DNA of 64,000 nucleotides from Pezicula radicicola (Eukaryota; Ascomycota; Leotiomycetes; Helotiales; Dermateaceae). Positions 23,147 to 34,515 of this stretch are shown here, one piece after another. A program made the translations under genes and the position numbers. The notes under the pieces are model-generated. The model searched no databases and was not told where the DNA came from. It saw only the letters and a list, made by a program, of their open reading frames with translations. The DNA is taken from the NCBI GenBank assembly GCA_003008705.1, contig PDUO01000024.1, positions 685,120-749,119 of the forward strand, given 5' to 3'. Each line of letters starts with the position of its first letter. The first letter of the stretch is position 1.

Positions 23147-24511
23147 ATGGCAGGCCTCCTAGACGACCCCGAACTCCAACTCGAATCCTCAATCAACCTC
23201 CAAGCAAACCCCGACGCGAACCCCACAGGCATCGAAGTCGACGTTACCACACAAACGATCCTCCTGCATGCCGCAAACCACGACCTCGAAGCACTGAAAC
23301 CATTCCTACGTGTACCTGGTGCAGCGAGTGTACAAGATCCCGAGACAGGATGGACGCCTTTGCATGCAGCAATTGGTGCCTGTGAGGCTGTAGGAGATGC
23401 AGTTGGTGAAGACAACGAAGTGGATTTGGAAAAGGCGAAGGCTATTGTCAAGGAATTGTTTCTTAGTGGTGCTATTTGGAATGATCTTGATGTTAAGAGG
23501 GAGACTCCTGGGTGTTTGGCATGGAGGTTGGGACAGCAGGATTTGTATACACTTTGTGTTGAGGCGGGGGTTAGGGCTGAGATGTTGTTGAATCTTATGG
23601 GGGGCTTGAGTGGTGGATATGAGGAGTTGGATAGTGGTGATGAGGATGAGGATGAAGTAGAGGAAGGTGTAGAAGTTGAGGGAAAGGAACAGAACGGTAC
23701 AAATGGAGACGAGACGCTGAAAAACGGAAAGGAGGCTGGGGAGGTGAATGGAGATGGGAAAGATGAGGAGAAGAGGGACGTTAATTCTGAAGACTATCTG
23801 AAGAGTGAGCTGAAATTCGAGGACGACAAGTTGTTGGATGCGGATGATAATGGGGTGATGATGGCCTGGGAAACAGATATAATGCGACGCTCCGTCAACG
23901 CTCTCCTACCACCTTCCACACCTGACTCAACAGCCCCTGCAACAGGCAAGAGAATTTTAAATATCGGGTTCGGAATGGGTATTATAGACAGCATGTTCAC
24001 AGAAACAGAACCAAGTGCTCATCACATAATCGAGGCACATCCCTCTGTCCTCACAAAACTCTCCAAGGATTCAGAAGGAGGGGGGTCCCCCTTCGGACCC
24101 ACATGGCAATCAAAAGAAGGAAACGTCCTCCATGCCGGAAAATGGCAAGATATATGTCCACAGCTCCTAGAATCTGGCCAAGTCTTCGATGCAATCTACT
24201 TCGATACCTTCGGTGAAGATTACGCACAATTAAAACTTTTCTTTACGGAGATGATACCCGGGTTACTATCTGAAGACGGGAGATTTGGATTTTTTAATGG
24301 ATTAGGCGCTGATAGGAGGGTTTGTTATGATGTTTATACTAGGGTTGTGGAGATGGATTTGTTGGATGCTGGATTGGATGTGCAGTGGGAGGATGTGGAG
24401 GTTGGTAGGGATGTTTTGAGAGGGGAGGGACAAGGAGAGTGGGTGGGTGTTAGGAGGAGGTATTGGGTGCTTGATACTTATCGGTTACCTGTTTGTTCCT
24501 TTATTGGCTGA
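23147..24511 (+). CDS. RMT2: Protein arginine N-methyltransferase 2 (RMT2 type)
   Basis: An intronless frame of 454 residues from the ATG of MAGLLDD. In-frame ATGs at 23096 and 22970 would add 17 or 59 basic residues not typical of the family. The N-terminal third has ankyrin-like helices (TILLHAANHDLEALKPFL and GWTPLHAAIGACEAVGD). A long acidic, low-complexity linker follows at about 155-240. The C-terminal half is the methyltransferase, with the SAM motif ILNIGFGMGIID, then HHIIEAHP, then IYFDTFGEDY and GFFNGLGADRRVCYD. RMT2 enzymes methylate the delta nitrogen of arginine, in yeast on ribosomal protein L12. The linker is longer than I expect from yeast RMT2 (412 residues in all). Start choice is the main doubt. 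Confidence 0.92.
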   Translation: MAGLLDDPELQLESSINLQANPDANPTGIEVDVTTQTILLHAANHDLEALKPFLRVPGAASVQDPETGWTPLHAAIGACEAVGDAVGEDNEVDLEKAKAIVKELFLSGAIWNDLDVKRETPGCLAWRLGQQDLYTLCVEAGVRAEMLLNLMGGLSGGYEELDSGDEDEDEVEEGVEVEGKEQNGTNGDETLKNGKEAGEVNGDGKDEEKRDVNSEDYLKSELKFEDDKLLDADDNGVMMAWETDIMRRSVNALLPPSTPDSTAPATGKRILNIGFGMGIIDSMFTETEPSAHHIIEAHPSVLTKLSKDSEGGGSPFGPTWQSKEGNVLHAGKWQDICPQLLESGQVFDAIYFDTFGEDYAQLKLFFTEMIPGLLSEDGRFGFFNGLGADRRVCYDVYTRVVEMDLLDAGLDVQWEDVEVGRDVLRGEGQGEWVGVRRRYWVLDTYRLPVCSFIG

Positions 24512-25736
24512 GTCTTCTTAAATGAGATTTATGATTATGAATGTTTCAAGTCTTTTAAAAGCGGTTAGGGGGGTACCATTTTTCATAACACGATTACTAG
24601 GAGGCTAGAAATCTCTCATGGGAAGGAAGTTCAGGTTGAGCTGGTTCAGAAATACTGGTTTTTAACAACAGTTGGAATGCAACGTACCTATACTAAAAGC
24701 TTTGAAAATACTATAGCGGAAACTTTTTCAATATACCTCTAGGTTTCTAAACATCTGGCTATAATACTTCTATTTAACTATCAATGTTGTAACAGGCAAG
24801 ATCAAGATAAACTAGAAAATGACATTTAAGTCTTCACTTCAACACCGTTTAGATAATATAGGGACTTTTGTTGAATCTACCTAATATAGTAACTCGCTTA
24901 ATTTAAGTACGAAATGTACGTAGGTAGCTAGTTTACTTGCCTTAATCTATAAGGAAGGGTATTAATTTGAGTTACTTAAGTAACTTATTTAACTTACCTA
25001 AATATAAAAATATAAATAGAATTTAAAAATAAATATAATATCGTCTTACTTTTACTTAGGGACTTAGTGAAATATCTTGTATGTGACATTAGGTAGTTAG
25101 TATCTTTGTAGTTATAAGCCTACTAATGGGAGTTTTGAAAATTTATGTATAACTTATACGAACTTGTTAAGATCCTAGGCTCAGTGGTCGGTCTTCTTTG
25201 ATGAAAATTGGGGTTTTAGTTTACTGTGTACCTAAGTTACTTTTATATATAAAAACAGTGTAGACTATCTTTCTTCGCTTAGCTTCACCGACGAGGCAGG
25301 CCATTTGGCTGGGATTATGAGTTAGACATGAATCTACCTTACAAGTCATAACTTAAAACTCTCTGTACAGTTTCTAGCTAGTACCCAGTGGAGTATAATG
25401 ATGCAGGAAGCATTCTCAGTCTCTTAAAATACTTAAATACACCTAAAGTTTAGCTTTATATATGGAGGTTCGCTAGGTACTCTTATTATACTAATAGTAT
25501 ATTAAACTCTCAATATAGTTTTTGACTTATGTCTGGGCCATAACTGGCATCTCGGGGATTCACTATAATGAGAAACGTTTTCTATGCAAATGCGGGTCGG
25601 GGCTTAGCCTTGGGCTTCCTTACTAGAGTTAAGTTGGCTTAAATGGCTCGCTAGAGATCTAGTGGTTGACTCGCTTGCTAGGAAGGGATGGATGGCTTTT
25701 TGGCATTATTTTCTTGGGTCTGGTAAGTGGTGAGGC
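24512..25736. other. AT-rich gene-poor stretch
   Basis: TA-rich DNA with many GTAACTT/AAGTTAC palindromic fragments (for example 24970-25000) and no open frame of note. Confidence 0.6.
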
Positions 25737-26170
25737 TTACTTTCTATATATCGATAGCGCGAGCGATGGAGTCATCTTAAGCTTCTCCAATCTTTGAAAC
25801 AACTTCTTAATACTGCCTGTTTTTAAAACCCATACTATCTTCGTAAGCAGCCTCACAGGAGTGGAAAGGCTTAACTTCAAAGGAAATGGCTCGACAACCT
25901 TCCACAAGGCTCGGAACTCGGATTCGCATACTTGCAAAGCATATTTAATCATGGGCTGAGACATGGTATCATGAAGCATAGTTGCTGAAGTAGAGAGCTT
26001 CGACTCATACGATTTTCCCTCTGGGAAGATCATCTATAGCTGTTCCAGCTCTAAACATAGACCGGTAATTTCCTCGGATGCATCCTCCACAGCGCCGAAA
26101 AGGCATATAGCTTGCAGCTAAGTCCAAACACAGTATCCGCAAGCCCAATGATCGCAAACCGGTCAGCCAT
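25737..26170 (-). pseudogene. Helo-like N-terminal domain remnant of a fungal STAND/NLR-type protein
   Basis: The minus strand from 26170 begins MADRFAIIGLADTVFGLSCK, a start very like fungal helo-like N-terminal domains. After AFSA the frame shifts at about 26095-26105 to continue VEDASEEITGLCLELEQL. A TAG stop then interrupts, and the same frame resumes at 26033 with MIFPEGKSYESK. It runs through QVCESEFRALWKVVEPF and VWVLKTGSIKKLFQRLEKL to a stop at 25737. The order of helices fits the domain, which in intact proteins precedes NACHT or NB-ARC plus repeats and can act in membrane-targeting cell death. Nothing downstream matches a nucleotide-binding domain. One frameshift and one stop mark it as broken. 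Confidence 0.6.
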
Positions 26171-26807
26171 CTTTTTCAACAGTAGGATTTGACTCGTTTT
26201 GCAGAACTTCGATGGACTTTTAGCAAGAATAAAGAAGCTCGAGACTCGAGCCTTGTTAAGGCTGACGCCATGAGTCCTCCATTTCTCGATATACCTAAAG
26301 CAGATCACCAATGTCCTTCTGCATGATCAATCTACTCGAGGTTGTAAAGGGATTTTTACGGAGGATTGAAATTCGACATATTAAATATCATTTCGTGCCA
26401 AACAGTTTAATTTTAAGTTTGAGTCTGATAATCCTTGATACCTATACTTTGCTACTAGAAGCGTAAACACTGATTAGGTCACATCCACGTAACAAAGCAG
26501 AGGACCTTCTGAGTTAATAGATATAGATAAGTAACTTATGTTTTGAGTAACTTATTATGTAGTTGAATTTAGTAATTCACATAAGCAATCCACTCAGTGT
26601 AAGTAACTTGCTAGAATTAGTTTAGTCACTTAGGGAGCTCAAGCGATTTAGAACTACGAGTAGTCAGGTAAAGGATTTATAAGTTCGAGCAATGCAGGCT
26701 TGTTGACCAAATCCTAACATCTCTACATATAATGCATCCACAAAGAGCCACAGCCCCTACTAAAGCACAACTGTCATATATAAGAACAGTCATGTAACGA
26801 ATTCCAC
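26171..26807. other. AT-rich intergenic stretch
   Basis: No supportable gene. Contains several TAAGTAACTTA-like palindromic fragments (about 26528-26560). Confidence 0.55.
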
Positions 26808-28694
26808 CTACCCACAAAACACACCAAAACTCAAAAACAACGCCAAACCCTCCAACGCCCTCGTCGTCCTATCCATCACACCTTCCTTCGAACCCTCCAT
26901 TACCTCCCAAGAAGATTCATCCCTCACAGTATAACTCATCAAAAGCCTAACCACCCTCTCCTTCTCCAAACCAGAATAAGCACCAGTATAAGCAACACCA
27001 AGAGCCATTTGAATCCAAGTAGATCCTAAAGGTCGATGAAATATAGCATCCCTCTCAGCCAAATTACAAATCTCGTTACATAATCTTGAATTTTCTATTT
27101 TTGTCTTTGTCTTGATCTCCATACTTATCACTGAGTTGTTGTCTGAGTTATAATATCGTTGTGCTTGTAGTTGTAGCGCTGCGAGTATACAATTAAGTAC
27201 TATCTGCGTTGATAGCGCTAAACCGTATTCTCGTGTACAAGAACCATGTGCAAATTTCTTTTTTATTCCGGTATTGCTGTTTTGTAGGTGTATGACGGGA
27301 ATCCAAAGATCTCGTGCTTTGTTCAGAGCTTCAGATAGGTTGGAGTTTTGTTCGGTCAATTTTTGTTGTAGAGTAGAAGCACTCGATATCAATCTTTCAA
27401 TTTCTTGATTCTTCGAAACCAAATCCAGCTGAGAAGAAAGAAGTACAGTGCGTGTACTTTGAAATAGTCGTGCCGTAGCTGCTAAACCAGCAAAGAAACT
27501 CTTTTCATCATTTTCTTCAATAACGGCACTTTCTTCGGAAGATGAAAAACCTGAGACGAGATGGTTCCATTCTGTGGTTGTATAATATGATTCTTCGAGG
27601 GAAAAAGCTTGGAGAACCTGTTCGAGAATTTAGGATACTGGCACTATTTCGGATCATAGGGAGTTCAATGGAGGAGGCAGAACAAAAAAAAAAGATCGCA
27701 AGACGTACAACGGGTCCACGTAACGACATAAGTAATTTCCTTTCCAATTCATCTTTTGGTGGTCTAGTTCCTCGACATTTTAATATCATGGCTGCTCCGC
27801 CTGCATGCTGTAATCCTGCTGCATTTGGGAGACCTAGAAGTGCCTACTCGTGAATTAAACTTTAAGTTAGCTTGGTACTTTTCTTTCTTACTGGGCCAAG
27901 ATTCAATTCAACTTCCAATCAATCCAATAACAAAATAAAAGAATAGAAAAAACACTTTAAAAAGAACTTACCTCAAGCAGCATAACAATCATAACCGCAC
28001 ATAAAGTAGCCGGTTCACAAGCCCTCTCCACAGTAGCCAAACATTTCCTCAAACTAACCAATGCTTGCGAGTACTTTTGTAAACAGGTTACACTGTCACT
28101 ACCGGTACAAGTACTAGTAGTTCTGCGAAGGAAATAATCATAAGTGGCCACCAAAGCATCAGCAGCAGAATCAAGCGCCTCATTAAATCCCAAATATCGA
28201 GGAACATCGTATAAATAATCACCGAAATTCCAAGCTAGATGATACCCTGAATCTGTTTTCATACTACCAACTTGTTCATCTACACTATGAGCGAAAGATG
28301 TAATCAAGGTTGTTAGGATATTGGTTGGGTATGTATAAATCGCAGTTGTTGTACTAATGACTCTCTGTCCATGTCCTTGTCCATTTCTCTGAACGTTGGA
28401 TCTAAAGTCTTTTTGAACTTGAAGGCTGGTGCTTTTGTTGTTGCCGCTATCGTCATCGTTGGCGACAAACTTTTGCGACTCGTCTTGGAACTTGAGTCTA
28501 CGCTCGCCAAAGCCTATGCAAGAAATTTTCAAGCGGCTACATCGAGTGCAAGGTGGAGTGTTTGCAATGACGGTACACTGGAAGGATTTTCTATCAGAAA
28601 ATGTTGTTCTTTTGATCTGTTATGTACTGGTCCTTACCTTCTTCTTTTGCTGTCGACACGCAGTGCACCCTGTACTTCGCGGAACACCAACCAT
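26808..28694 (-). CDS. Zn2Cys6 transcription factor
   Basis: Four exons (28694-28638, 28577-27972, 27843-27709, 27617-26808) give 535 residues, every junction in phase 0. Joining exons 1 and 2 completes the zinc cluster at residues 10-35 with spacing C-x2-C-x6-C-x8-C-x2-C-x6-C: GCTACRQQKKK, then CTVIANTPPCTRC, then SRLKISC. The rest matches the loose helical regulatory domain of fungal activators. Recognisable pieces are KYSQALVSLRKCL followed by the acidic/aliphatic CAVMIVMLLE, then LLGLPNAAG..HAGGAA, then the RGTRPPKDE..RKLLMSLRGPV block. The third intron has a ten-T polypyrimidine tract. Nuclear DNA-binding regulator; its target genes cannot be inferred, since no cluster surrounds it. Confidence 0.88.
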
Positions 28695-29012
28695 AATACA
28701 ATTCCTTGTGGCCTATACTATATAGACCATGTTTCAAATTAATATAGGAAAATGTGTAGCTAGATTGCGTCTTCAGTATGGGGGGTATGTTGTTTGTCGT
28801 GTTTGTGTCATCAATCTGATTGCTTAGCGTCATACATGCTGAAAGGAGGCTGTGTCTGTGGCTGTGTAATCCACGGAATATGACTTGCATAATTTGACAT
28901 TGCTACTTGAGTAACCTACAATCTCGACGTTCTAAGAAAATCTACACCTAGTAACAGCTCCAGACCGATCATCTCATGAAACTTAAAACTCGAACCACAA
29001 AAGTTGGTAGTT
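28695..29012. other. Intergenic region
   Basis: Upstream of the Zn2Cys6 gene and downstream of the RTA1-like gene. No feature is seen. Confidence 0.55.
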
Positions 29013-30053
29013 TTAGCGACTTGTCAACATCTCCCCATCTTCCACACTCTTCTTCTTACTCCGACGCACAGTAAAACTCTTATCAGCAATCGGATTCTCT
29101 CTTTCCCAAAACTTATCCACAGCGGCTCCCTTGCTCAAGCACATTCCCCCCAAGTCAAACGGATCAAGTATGGTAACAAGCCATGATCTCGAGTCAGCAG
29201 CAGAATATCCCGGTCCAATACGCTCAGTTACACCATCTGCAGGATCAAGATATTGATTTTTATCTGATGGTAGATATCGCCCGGGGTGGAAGATAGCTAG
29301 CAATGCAACGAAGACGGTAATATTGGCTACCTCGAATACCCACAGATACCATTCATTCTTTTGAACCGGGCCACAGTATCCTTTGTCGCAGCCTGTGGCT
29401 TCGAAACCCTCGATTGTTCGTATTATGCAGCGTATGGTCATCATAAAGCTTGTTACATAGAGCATACGACACATGATGCGCACATTTCGCGGAAAGTGTC
29501 CGGCTCGCCTGCATCGGTACTCGACTAGTGCAACAAGACTGAAGAAGCAGACCTCGACGACTTCTTGTAGAATGAGTGATGCTTTGATACATGTAATGGC
29601 AGATGCATGTGCTTCTGGGTTTTTACTTGAGCTAGCACTGCTTGATGCTCCGCTAGTAGCGAGACCTTCCACTGCTGCGCTTAGCACCAGAAAAGTGCTT
29701 AGAACCCGCCCTGGATGTAATGGTGTATGGTATGGGAGGTAAGCCAACAGCCGTACGAGAATGAAGTATTCAGACGCTGCGTAGAGTGGGGGGCCGACGA
29801 ATACAAGGACGTATTGAGCGATGAACAACCCGAGGTTGGAAGGGTCGAAGGCGGAAAGGGTACGGGTAATAAATCCAGCGACCCAGGCAATAGTGGCCCA
29901 GGTTGTCATGAAGCAGAAGTGCATCCATTTGTAGCGATAGGACTGTTGAAGAAGAGAGAGGCCAAGGCCCAAAACGATCGTACCAAAGACTATGGGCAAA
30001 GCTTTTGACGGATCATAAGGGTAGAGTGACGGAGACGACGCAGAATCGGGCAT
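29013..30053 (-). CDS. RTA1-like seven-span membrane protein
   Basis: One frame of 346 residues with no intron. Hydropathy by eye gives seven membrane helices starting at PIVFGTIVLGLGLSLL. Family-typical pieces are YAASEYFILVRLL, a long third-loop region, SFMMTIRCIIRTIEGFE and EWYLWVFEVANITVF. It ends in a charged cytoplasmic tail. The RTA1 family includes yeast Rta1, Rsb1 and Pug1, linked to resistance to toxic lipids or to lipid and haem movement. The substrate of this copy is unknown. It lies tandem with, and upstream of, the Zn2Cys6 gene on the same strand; nothing shows that they are functionally linked. Confidence 0.9.
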   Translation of the reverse strand: MPDSASSPSLYPYDPSKALPIVFGTIVLGLGLSLLQQSYRYKWMHFCFMTTWATIAWVAGFITRTLSAFDPSNLGLFIAQYVLVFVGPPLYAASEYFILVRLLAYLPYHTPLHPGRVLSTFLVLSAAVEGLATSGASSSASSSKNPEAHASAITCIKASLILQEVVEVCFFSLVALVEYRCRRAGHFPRNVRIMCRMLYVTSFMMTIRCIIRTIEGFEATGCDKGYCGPVQKNEWYLWVFEVANITVFVALLAIFHPGRYLPSDKNQYLDPADGVTERIGPGYSAADSRSWLVTILDPFDLGGMCLSKGAAVDKFWERENPIADKSFTVRRSKKKSVEDGEMLTSR

Positions 30054-30747
30054 TGTTGGAATTGAATGATGGCAGTTACCGAGTTGAGGATTGTCTATAG
30101 GAGATGGTGAACGCGTTTTTTAAAGCTGGAAAATGGGAGGGAGGTTTGTCATGGTTTTGAAGTGGTCGCGCCTTCTCAACTTATACTGTACTGAAGATTT
30201 GCCTCATACTGTATTTGAACCATGATCGAACCCGATGAGTCGGTTATTACGAGAATGTGGCCGCTCAGCGCTGTATAACTCCTAATGCGGATAGCTGGTG
30301 GCTGAATGCGCGATAAAAACATCCCCTCATTTCGCCTGCACAGCAAGGTAAGCAAGGAAATGTTTCTGCCTTGAGCTGGCTGTTTCACGAAATCCCGGTG
30401 CAGCGAATTTCTTGTACCACTTAAGCCTTGTCAGATGTGTACGACAAGTATAATGTTGCTTACTCGCTTAACGGAGCGCAGTATCACACCTAATCAGGAC
30501 AAGCGTCCTCGCTACAGTGTAGTAAGCTATCGTTTGTTTTTTTCTATAAAAAGCCTGCTGCTTTTACCCATGTGGATAAGAACCTATGCCACTTATCAAC
30601 TTTGTCGACTTATGTTAATAGTTTCGATTTCACTTATACACGTTTCTTTCCTTGGTTAGGTTTTAGCTTTACTGTCTTATCTTACTTAGCCTTTACCTCT
30701 AATCTCTGAGCCATACTCCCCCTTCCCTTTTCTCTACGAAGGCCAGG

Positions 30748-30850
30748 TTTTAAAGTAATGAGACTGGTCCAAGCGTTTTTACTGCAAAACGTACTCACGT
30801 GGTACTGATTTTGGGTGAGGAAAGCTTGGACCAGTCTTATTACTTTAAAA
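30748..30850. mobile_element. Hairpin MITE, 103 bases (family 2)
   Basis: Arms of about 30 bases match as inverted repeats. The left arm begins TTTTAAAGTAATGAGACTGG and continues TCCAAGC. The right arm is its complement with only two or three changes. About 40 bases lie between. No clear target duplication. Confidence 0.7.
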
Positions 30851-31179
30851 TCTCTATTTACTATTAATAATCGTAGACACTAAACGATAGAAACTTGCAC
30901 GTGAATGTAGAGAATCGGTCTTTGTAGTTTGCTCTTATGAATAGAATAAGGAACGAAATAGAACCCGACGAGAACGAGTTTAGATCACGTGAAATAAGGG
31001 GGTAGAAAAATTTAAAGTCTTAGCAAGATCTTAGCACAAAATAATTGTATGTTTTTTCCTAATTAATTTTTATTAATAATCTTTTCCTATTTAGCTTCTA
31101 GTGCAATTTCTTATTCCCTGCACTAGTCTTTTTACATAGTTTACAGACGAGGAAAACATCTTTAGGTACCTCTCGCCTA

Positions 31180-31738
31180 CAGAGGTTACGGCAAAAGACA
31201 TAGGGATCGGTTACAGGCTAGCTAATACCCCGGAAATAAAAGTTTAGCGATAGGTTATATGTTGTAACCCAACCATGAATAGGGTACTTATATACAAATC
31301 TTAACGTTTTAAGTGTTGTGCGCATCTAAGATTAGATTTATTAAAAAATAGTATTAAATACAGCTCTTTAGATATAATCTATTCCTAATAGATAAAGATT
31401 TTCTTATGGTTAATTGTTGTGTTATACTACTTATAGATATAGTTGATATTGTTAGGTAGTTCGCTAAATAACCCTATAACTAACTATTCATGGCTGGGGT
31501 ACCCTACTTATAAGTAGGTCGAAATTCATAAATACGGCACTCTATTTATGAAAATACCATTTTACCGCTAGGGTGCAATAGGTTACAGGCTGTACTCTAT
31601 TATTTCCGGGGCCAGAAGCCTGTAGCACGGCCCTAGAAAACAACCTCTATAGGCTGCTCGTTGCCTGGCCACAGCATCTGAATTAGCGAATACAGGCCAC
31701 TATACAGGAATTCCTATGACTTTTTACCGTGACCTCCG
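31180..31738. mobile_element. Non-autonomous TIR element, 559 bases (family 1)
   Basis: The left end is CAGAGGTTACGGCAAAAGAC. The right end complement is CGGAGGTCACGGTAAAAAGT. Matching continues into CATAGG for about 25 bases. TA dinucleotides flank both ends (31178-31179 and 31739-31740), the signature of Tc1/mariner-type insertion. It shares interior sequence (around GGTTACAGGCTAGCTAA and CCCGGAAATAA) with the 262-base element at 10935, inverted. No transposase frame. Confidence 0.78.
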
Positions 31739-32228
31739 TATATGTACTATAATTTAGTAGCAATAGAAAGTATAAATATCTATTATCTTTTATTATTATT
31801 ATTATTAACCTACTTAGTTTTAATACAGTAATCCTACTGAGGCGTTAAGAATGTAGACAACTTAGTTCCTATATAAAGTTGTAGTGGCTTAACTATTGTA
31901 ATACTAAATGGCTAAACAGCTTAGGGATTTTATAACCATAGAATAACTAAATTAACGCTTAATATTAATTCCCAAGAGTCTAGCAGCTGCAGGCTCTCCC
32001 TATATTTCTCAGTTCTGGTTAATCGTTATGGATCTAAATTAGGAATATTCTTGTGATCACCCTCCTACTACAAGTAAGCCCATTTCCACACACTAGTTTT
32101 ATACAGAATATAACACTATTCCTACCACATATTGCTCCTAATAACATTTCCAATCAACATTAATTTAGCTTGGGATTATATGTGTTATTGCATCAAACCA
32201 CGCAGTCTTGAATTCTGTTTCTAGAGTA

Positions 32229-32390
32229 CGGAAGGAGTACGAAGAAATAAGCGTCACCTCCCTGGCTCGCTTCAACCGCTTTGACGTCTTTAAGGTACGC
32301 AGTAGCAGTCCTAATACTGTGGCCTAAAAAATCATGTACTCAGTCACGCTAACCAAAAGGGTGACACTTATTTCTTCAATCCTCCTTCCG
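32229..32390. mobile_element. Non-autonomous TIR element, 162 bases (family 3)
   Basis: The left arm is CGGAAGGAGTACGAAGAAAT and continues AAGCGTCACC. The right arm complement is CGGAAGGAGGATTGAAGAAA and continues TAAGTGTCACC, so the arms match with a one-base length difference. TA flanks both ends (32227-32228 and 32391-32392). No coding capacity. Confidence 0.75.
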
Positions 32391-33155
32391 TACAATTGTT
32401 CTTGCATATGTTCGTCTTCCAATTTCGAAGTTTCGAAGTACTGGGCTTTATGTAACCCATGCCCTGACTGATAGTTTCACAGGTTCAACCCGTATCTGGC
32501 AACGTAATATCACCTCTCTATCTTCAACTTGCCGTATCATTCATTGCTCCAGACCTTGAGGAGTCATGGAGAGAGTGATAAGCCATGGTATGGGTTTCAT
32601 GCAGAAGATTGCTGATGGATTTGAGAGCTCTATTGGTTCAATTACGGGGTGGTAATGTTGCAAAGCTAGGGGGAAGGATGACTTTCAGGTGGCTGAGACC
32701 TGTAATTGAGCAGAATGGGGAAGGTCGATCAGATCTGGTTCGATGTATACATTAGTGCGACAATTAGTTACCCCTAGCCGATCCAAGGGTCAGCCAGTTG
32801 AGCTCAAAAAATGTTGATAAAGCTGAGTGATACGGAAAGAATTTGTATCTACCTCCCTCTTTTACTAATGTAAAATCATTTAGAAAGCCTCCAATTCCGT
32901 GAGAGGGAGAGATAAAAGAACTACAATAATTAGTGCAAGGCACAATACAACGGTGGTTAAAACTTGAAGGGGCCCCTTGCAACCCGCAGCCTGGCACAGC
33001 CACGACAAGCGGTGCCTACATTTGGACCAACCTCTATCCAAGGGAACTACCTGAGTTTAAGTACAGCAAACGCCATCATCACATTCGGTATTGTGGTTTT
33101 TACGACAACAGAAACAAGCTCATTCTTTATCGAGCTTCACAGTTCTTGACAAAAT

Positions 33156-34515
33156 ATGGAAGCCGGTCATACTAGCGAAGTCCCTGAGGCGCCATCAACA
33201 AATCCGGGTCTGCCTCAGTTCGGATATAATAAGGTGAGAGTTAAGGAAGCGGGGTTTACAACACTTTATGATGGATCAGGGCGAGATGGGAAAGATGCGC
33301 TAATTGAGTAAGCAATATTTGCAGCCAACCTTTAGATGGCCTTATTAATTACTGTGGCATAGCATCATCTTTGTCCATGGACTCGGGGGTGGCCCAGAGA
33401 AGACGTGGTCCACCTCAAAATTATCAACGCCTCCTGTGAATCAGCAGGCGCCTTCGGGCAGCAGCACACGACGTTACCGAGACCGAATCTGGCCAAAATC
33501 GACGGCAGAAAAGTCTGATATAGATTCATCCCAATTAAGAGTTTCAACTAGGGCGGAGGGTAGCTCAACAGGTCTCAAGTCCGAAATTTTCTGGCCGGCC
33601 GACTTTCTGCCCGATGCTTTCCCTCAGGCTCGTATCCTCACCTGGGGATATGAGTCAAAAGTAACACTCTTCTTTTCGGGAGCCGTAAACAAAGGTAGCT
33701 ACTACTCTCATGCAACGGATTTGCTCTATGATGTCAATGGTATTCGGGCAAACGGCGGTGTAAGTTCCCTAGGCAAAAGCCAGGATAACCTACTGTTTAC
33801 TTACTAGTGAATAGCGGAAGCGATCCATCATATGGATTGCTCATAGCTTAGGCGGTATTATCGTTAAAGAGGTCTGCAACCCCTTAGACAATGAGATACC
33901 GAGTAGCTGACTTGATAGGTCCTTCTTCGTGCGCAATCAGACATAGGAGATGATGAGACACTCCCGTTAAAGGACATATATGAATCGACCAGAGCAGTTC
34001 TATTTCTTGGTACACCGCATCGCGGAAGCTCTATGGCTCAGTGGGGTGTAATGGCTGCACGCCTTGTTCAAGTTGCCGGATTCGATACAAATCCTACTAT
34101 CTTGAAACAACTTACGAGCCAAAGCCCAGAGTTAGGACACCTGCGGGAACGATTCAGCGGCCTCTTAAGAAGGAAAGATTTTCACGTCAGAACATTCCAA
34201 GAAGGGAAAGCAATGCAAGGCATTCGTGGCCTTAACGGCAAGGTAATTTCATATGATGCATTACGGCCATTAAATAAATGTCTACTGATAATTTTATAGG
34301 TTGTAGAGGATTATTCTTCTACTATTGACGATTCGGAATCACGAAGGACTATCCCAGCAAATCACAGGGAAATGTGCAAATTTTCGCACACAACTGATAT
34401 TGGGTATTGCCGCATTAAAGAGGATCTGGATGCAGTTATTCGTCAGATCCAGAACATGACAAGAGAGAGTGTGGTAACAGAAAGAGGCAGTTCGTCTATA
34501 TTTCCCTTGCACTAA
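33156..34515 (+). CDS. SERAC1/PGAP1-like alpha/beta hydrolase (NLR-effector type), possibly 5' part of the following ankyrin gene
   Basis: Five exons (33156-33307, 33363-33759, 33815-33871, 33919-34242, 34300-34515) give 381 residues ending in TAA. Motifs in order are FVHGLGGGPEKTW (oxyanion region), FPQARILTWGY, WIAHSLGGIIVKE (nucleophile elbow with catalytic Ser), VLFLGTPHRGS, and NHREMCKFS with the likely catalytic His. This is the SesB-like hydrolase found as the N-terminal effector domain of many fungal NACHT/NB-ARC proteins. It stands directly before a large ankyrin frame that lacks its own good start. A donor inside exon 5 (GTTCGT in codons for RGSSS, or GTGTGG) could join the two in frame and remove the stop. 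The donor of intron 3 (GTCTGC) is weak. The fold is confident; whether this is a one-domain gene or a fusion is open. Confidence 0.8.

Larger units (their letters stand above)
30054..33155. other. AT-rich element-bearing stretch
   Basis: No gene is seen. It holds three separate inverted-repeat elements (30748-30850, 31180-31738, 32229-32390) and a TTA microsatellite at about 31788-31806. The last 200 bases before 33156 look like ordinary upstream sequence. Confidence 0.6.

Noticed and set aside
22927..23451. 174-codon minus-strand frame
   Set aside because: Antisense to the RMT2 N-terminus, whose sense frame carries the family motifs.
24960..26560. GTAACTT/AAGTTAC fragments considered as a CRISPR-like or tandem array
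   Set aside because: Spacing is irregular, units differ, and the organism is a fungus; best seen as AT-rich decay.
26808..30053. Zn2Cys6 factor plus RTA1-like gene as part of a metabolite cluster
   Set aside because: No synthase, P450 or other biosynthetic gene lies within reach on either side.
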